Below are positions 62,723 to 64,000 of a DNA stretch of 64,000 bases, one piece after another. This stretch comes from Rhodococcus sp. P-2. GTDB taxonomy: Bacteria; Actinomycetota; Actinomycetes; Mycobacteriales; Mycobacteriaceae. The notes beneath the pieces were generated by a model that saw only the letters and a list, made by a program, of their open reading frames with translations, had not been told where the DNA came from and searched no databases. The first letter of the stretch is position 1, and every line of letters starts with the position of its first letter. A program made the translations under genes and the position numbers. The stretch spans positions 4,090,053 through 4,154,052 of the forward strand of contig NZ_CP066779.1 in assembly GCF_016598535.1 (NCBI RefSeq), given 5' to 3'.

Positions 62723-63669
62723 CTACGGTTGCCGAACCCAGCACCACGGTGGACGACGCGCCACCGGTCCGTGTCGAAAAGAAGATCTCCCGCGCCGAGG
62801 GTTGGCGTCGTAGAGGTCCCCTGTTGCCGGCGTTGATCTTTTCGATCGTCGTCACCCAGATTCCGTTTCTGTTCACCCTCTACTACTCGACGCAGTCGTG
62901 GAACCTTGTCCGGCCGGGATCGCGGCACTTCAACGGGTTCGACAACTACATCGAGGTTTTCAAGGACAGTCAGTTTCGGGAAGTCGCGGTCAACACGGTC
63001 ATCATGATCGTGGGTACGGTCATCGTTTCGGTGATCCTCGGACTCGCGTTGGCACTGCTACTCGACAGAGCCTTCCTCGGTCGCGGGATCGTGCGGACAC
63101 TGCTGATCACGCCATTTCTCATCACCCCCGTCGCTGGCGCATTGCTCTGGAAGACAACAATGTTCGACCCGGTATTCGGTATCGTGAACTTCGTCCTCCA
63201 GCCTTTCGGTGTCGGCCAGGTCGACTGGGTCAGCAAGTTTCCGCTCGCCGCCGTCATGATCAATCTGATCTGGCAGTGGACGCCCTTCATGATGCTGCTC
63301 ATTCTGGCCGGCTTGCAGTCCATGCCCCGAGACATCCTCGAAGCCGCACGGGTGGACGGAGCCAAGCCGTTTGCGATGTTCCGCGAACTGACGTTGCCGC
63401 ACCTGCGCCGCTTCATCGAACTCGGTGCAGTTCTGGGTGCGATCTACCTCGTGAACACCTTTGACGCGGTGTACATGATGACCTCGGGTGGGCCCGGCGT
63501 GGCCAGCTCGAACCTGCCGTTCTACATCTACCAGCGCGCGTTCCTCGGCTTCGACGTAGGTCAAGCTGCGGCGATGGGTGTCGTGACAGTGATCGCGACC
63601 ATCATCGTGTCGACACTTGCGCTCCGATTGATCTTCAAGAGCTTTACCGGCAACGAGGAGGCGGCGTGA
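62719..63669 (+). CDS. ABC transporter permease (sugar, first)
   Basis: 316 residues with about six helices (LPALIFSIVVTQIPFLFTLYYS; VAVNTVIMIVGTVIVSVILGLALALLL; GIVRTLLITPFLITPVAGALLW; others). The coupling motif EAARVDGAKPFAMFRELTLPHLRR near residue 214 contacts the ATPase. The family is MalF/UgpA-like. It forms the channel with the next permease. Confidence 0.94.
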   Translation: MTTVAEPSTTVDDAPPVRVEKKISRAEGWRRRGPLLPALIFSIVVTQIPFLFTLYYSTQSWNLVRPGSRHFNGFDNYIEVFKDSQFREVAVNTVIMIVGTVIVSVILGLALALLLDRAFLGRGIVRTLLITPFLITPVAGALLWKTTMFDPVFGIVNFVLQPFGVGQVDWVSKFPLAAVMINLIWQWTPFMMLLILAGLQSMPRDILEAARVDGAKPFAMFRELTLPHLRRFIELGAVLGAIYLVNTFDAVYMMTSGGPGVASSNLPFYIYQRAFLGFDVGQAAAMGVVTVIATIIVSTLALRLIFKSFTGNEEAA

Positions 63670-64000
63670 TGACTGCCGTAGAGACGACAAGCGCGACGGC
63701 CGACAAGCCCGTCGTCAAGAAAAAGAAGAGCAGCAAGTTCAGTCCGTGGTCCGTTGTGGCGTGGATCGCCGCTCTCGGGTTCTTCTTCCCGGTCTTCTGG
63801 ATGGTCCTGACCGCGTTCAAGACCGAGGCAGACGCCTACACGGATCCGCCGAAGCTGTTCTTCACTCCCACCCTCGAACAATTCCGTGCCGTCCTCGACT
63901 CCGGTCTCGGCACGACGCTGGCAAACTCTGCATTTGCAACGGCCATGTCGACGATTCTTGTTCTGCTACTCGGCGTTCCGGCTGCGTTTGCATTGTCGCT
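63669..64000 (+). CDS. ABC transporter permease (sugar, second), 5' part only
   Basis: The start ATG 63669 overlaps the first permease's stop as TGATG. The 110 visible residues have a Lys-rich N-terminus (VVKKKKSSKFSPW), a first helix (VVAWIAALGFFFPVFWMVLTAF), the FKTEADAYTDPPKLFFTPTLEQF segment, and helix two up to LLGVPAAFALS: a MalG/UgpE-like permease. The window ends inside it; an ATPase gene may follow. Confidence 0.92.
   Translation, partial: MTAVETTSATADKPVVKKKKSSKFSPWSVVAWIAALGFFFPVFWMVLTAFKTEADAYTDPPKLFFTPTLEQFRAVLDSGLGTTLANSAFATAMSTILVLLLGVPAAFALS

Noticed and set aside
1-64000. CRISPR arrays, insertion sequences, rRNA operons
   Set aside because: No regularly spaced repeats, transposase motifs or rRNA sequence was seen anywhere in the window.

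Overview
The window looks like chromosome of a high-GC actinobacterium of the Rhodococcus / Mycobacteriales group, probably close to R. erythropolis. Evidence: GTG starts are common, several genes look leaderless, and the gene order follows the Mycobacterium tuberculosis block around Rv2342-Rv2393 (dnaG, dgt, Rv2345-like, glyS, smtB, zur, Rv2360c-like, uppS, recO, amidase, era, corC, ybeY, phoH, rsmE, dnaJ2, hrcA, Rv2375-like, hemW, nirA, cysH, sirB). The M. tuberculosis comparison is from memory, not from a search.

Region 1 (1-6.3 kb) is a minus-strand assimilatory sulfate reduction operon, nirA-cysH-cysD-cysN-sirB, with overlapping or abutting genes. A 30-residue Cys-rich leader peptide with the actinobacterial RRHVD motif precedes it. 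A partial DUF998 membrane protein gene sits at the left edge. Region 2 (6.3-20.4 kb), plus strand, holds hemW, a maltokinase-cap-like protein, hrcA, dnaJ2, rsmE, an L,D-transpeptidase and a hydrolase, then phoH, ybeY, corC and era. A divergent MFS pump/TetR pair with clear operators lies inside it.

Region 3 (20.4-38 kb) is less conserved. It has an amidase-TetR operon under a perfect palindrome; the whole kdp K+ uptake system (a small membrane peptide, kdpF, A, B, C, D, E); a MarR-controlled oxidoreductase; dinB with a LexA-like box at its start; an SDR plus flavin monooxygenase operon behind a well-formed TPP riboswitch; a DoxX protein; and an AurF-like diiron oxygenase convergent with a TetR gene. 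In M. tuberculosis the amidase is next to recO, so about 15.6 kb appears inserted here.

Region 4 (38-53.7 kb) returns to the conserved block: recO, uppS, a small hypothetical gene, zinc regulators zur and smtB divergent from glyS, a few accessory genes, polyprenol-phosphate mannose synthase, a large TPM-domain protein, dgt, a Ser/Thr kinase, dnaG and a small Rv2342-like gene. Region 5 (53.8-57.7 kb) has tRNA-Asn, a HAD hydrolase, a 65-residue Hfq/Sm-like protein, tRNA-Met, about 1.2 kb of structured DNA with no convincing gene, and small accessory genes. Region 6 (57.7-64 kb) is a polyol catabolic and uptake cluster: two dehydrogenases divergent from a SorC-type regulator, then a sugar ABC transporter cut by the window end.

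Best candidates for something new: the Hfq-like protein, the TPP-riboswitch SDR/monooxygenase operon, the Cys leader peptide with nearby repeats, the extra membrane peptide coupled to kdpF, and the structured region after tRNA-Met. No CRISPR array, rRNA gene, insertion sequence or prophage was recognised.
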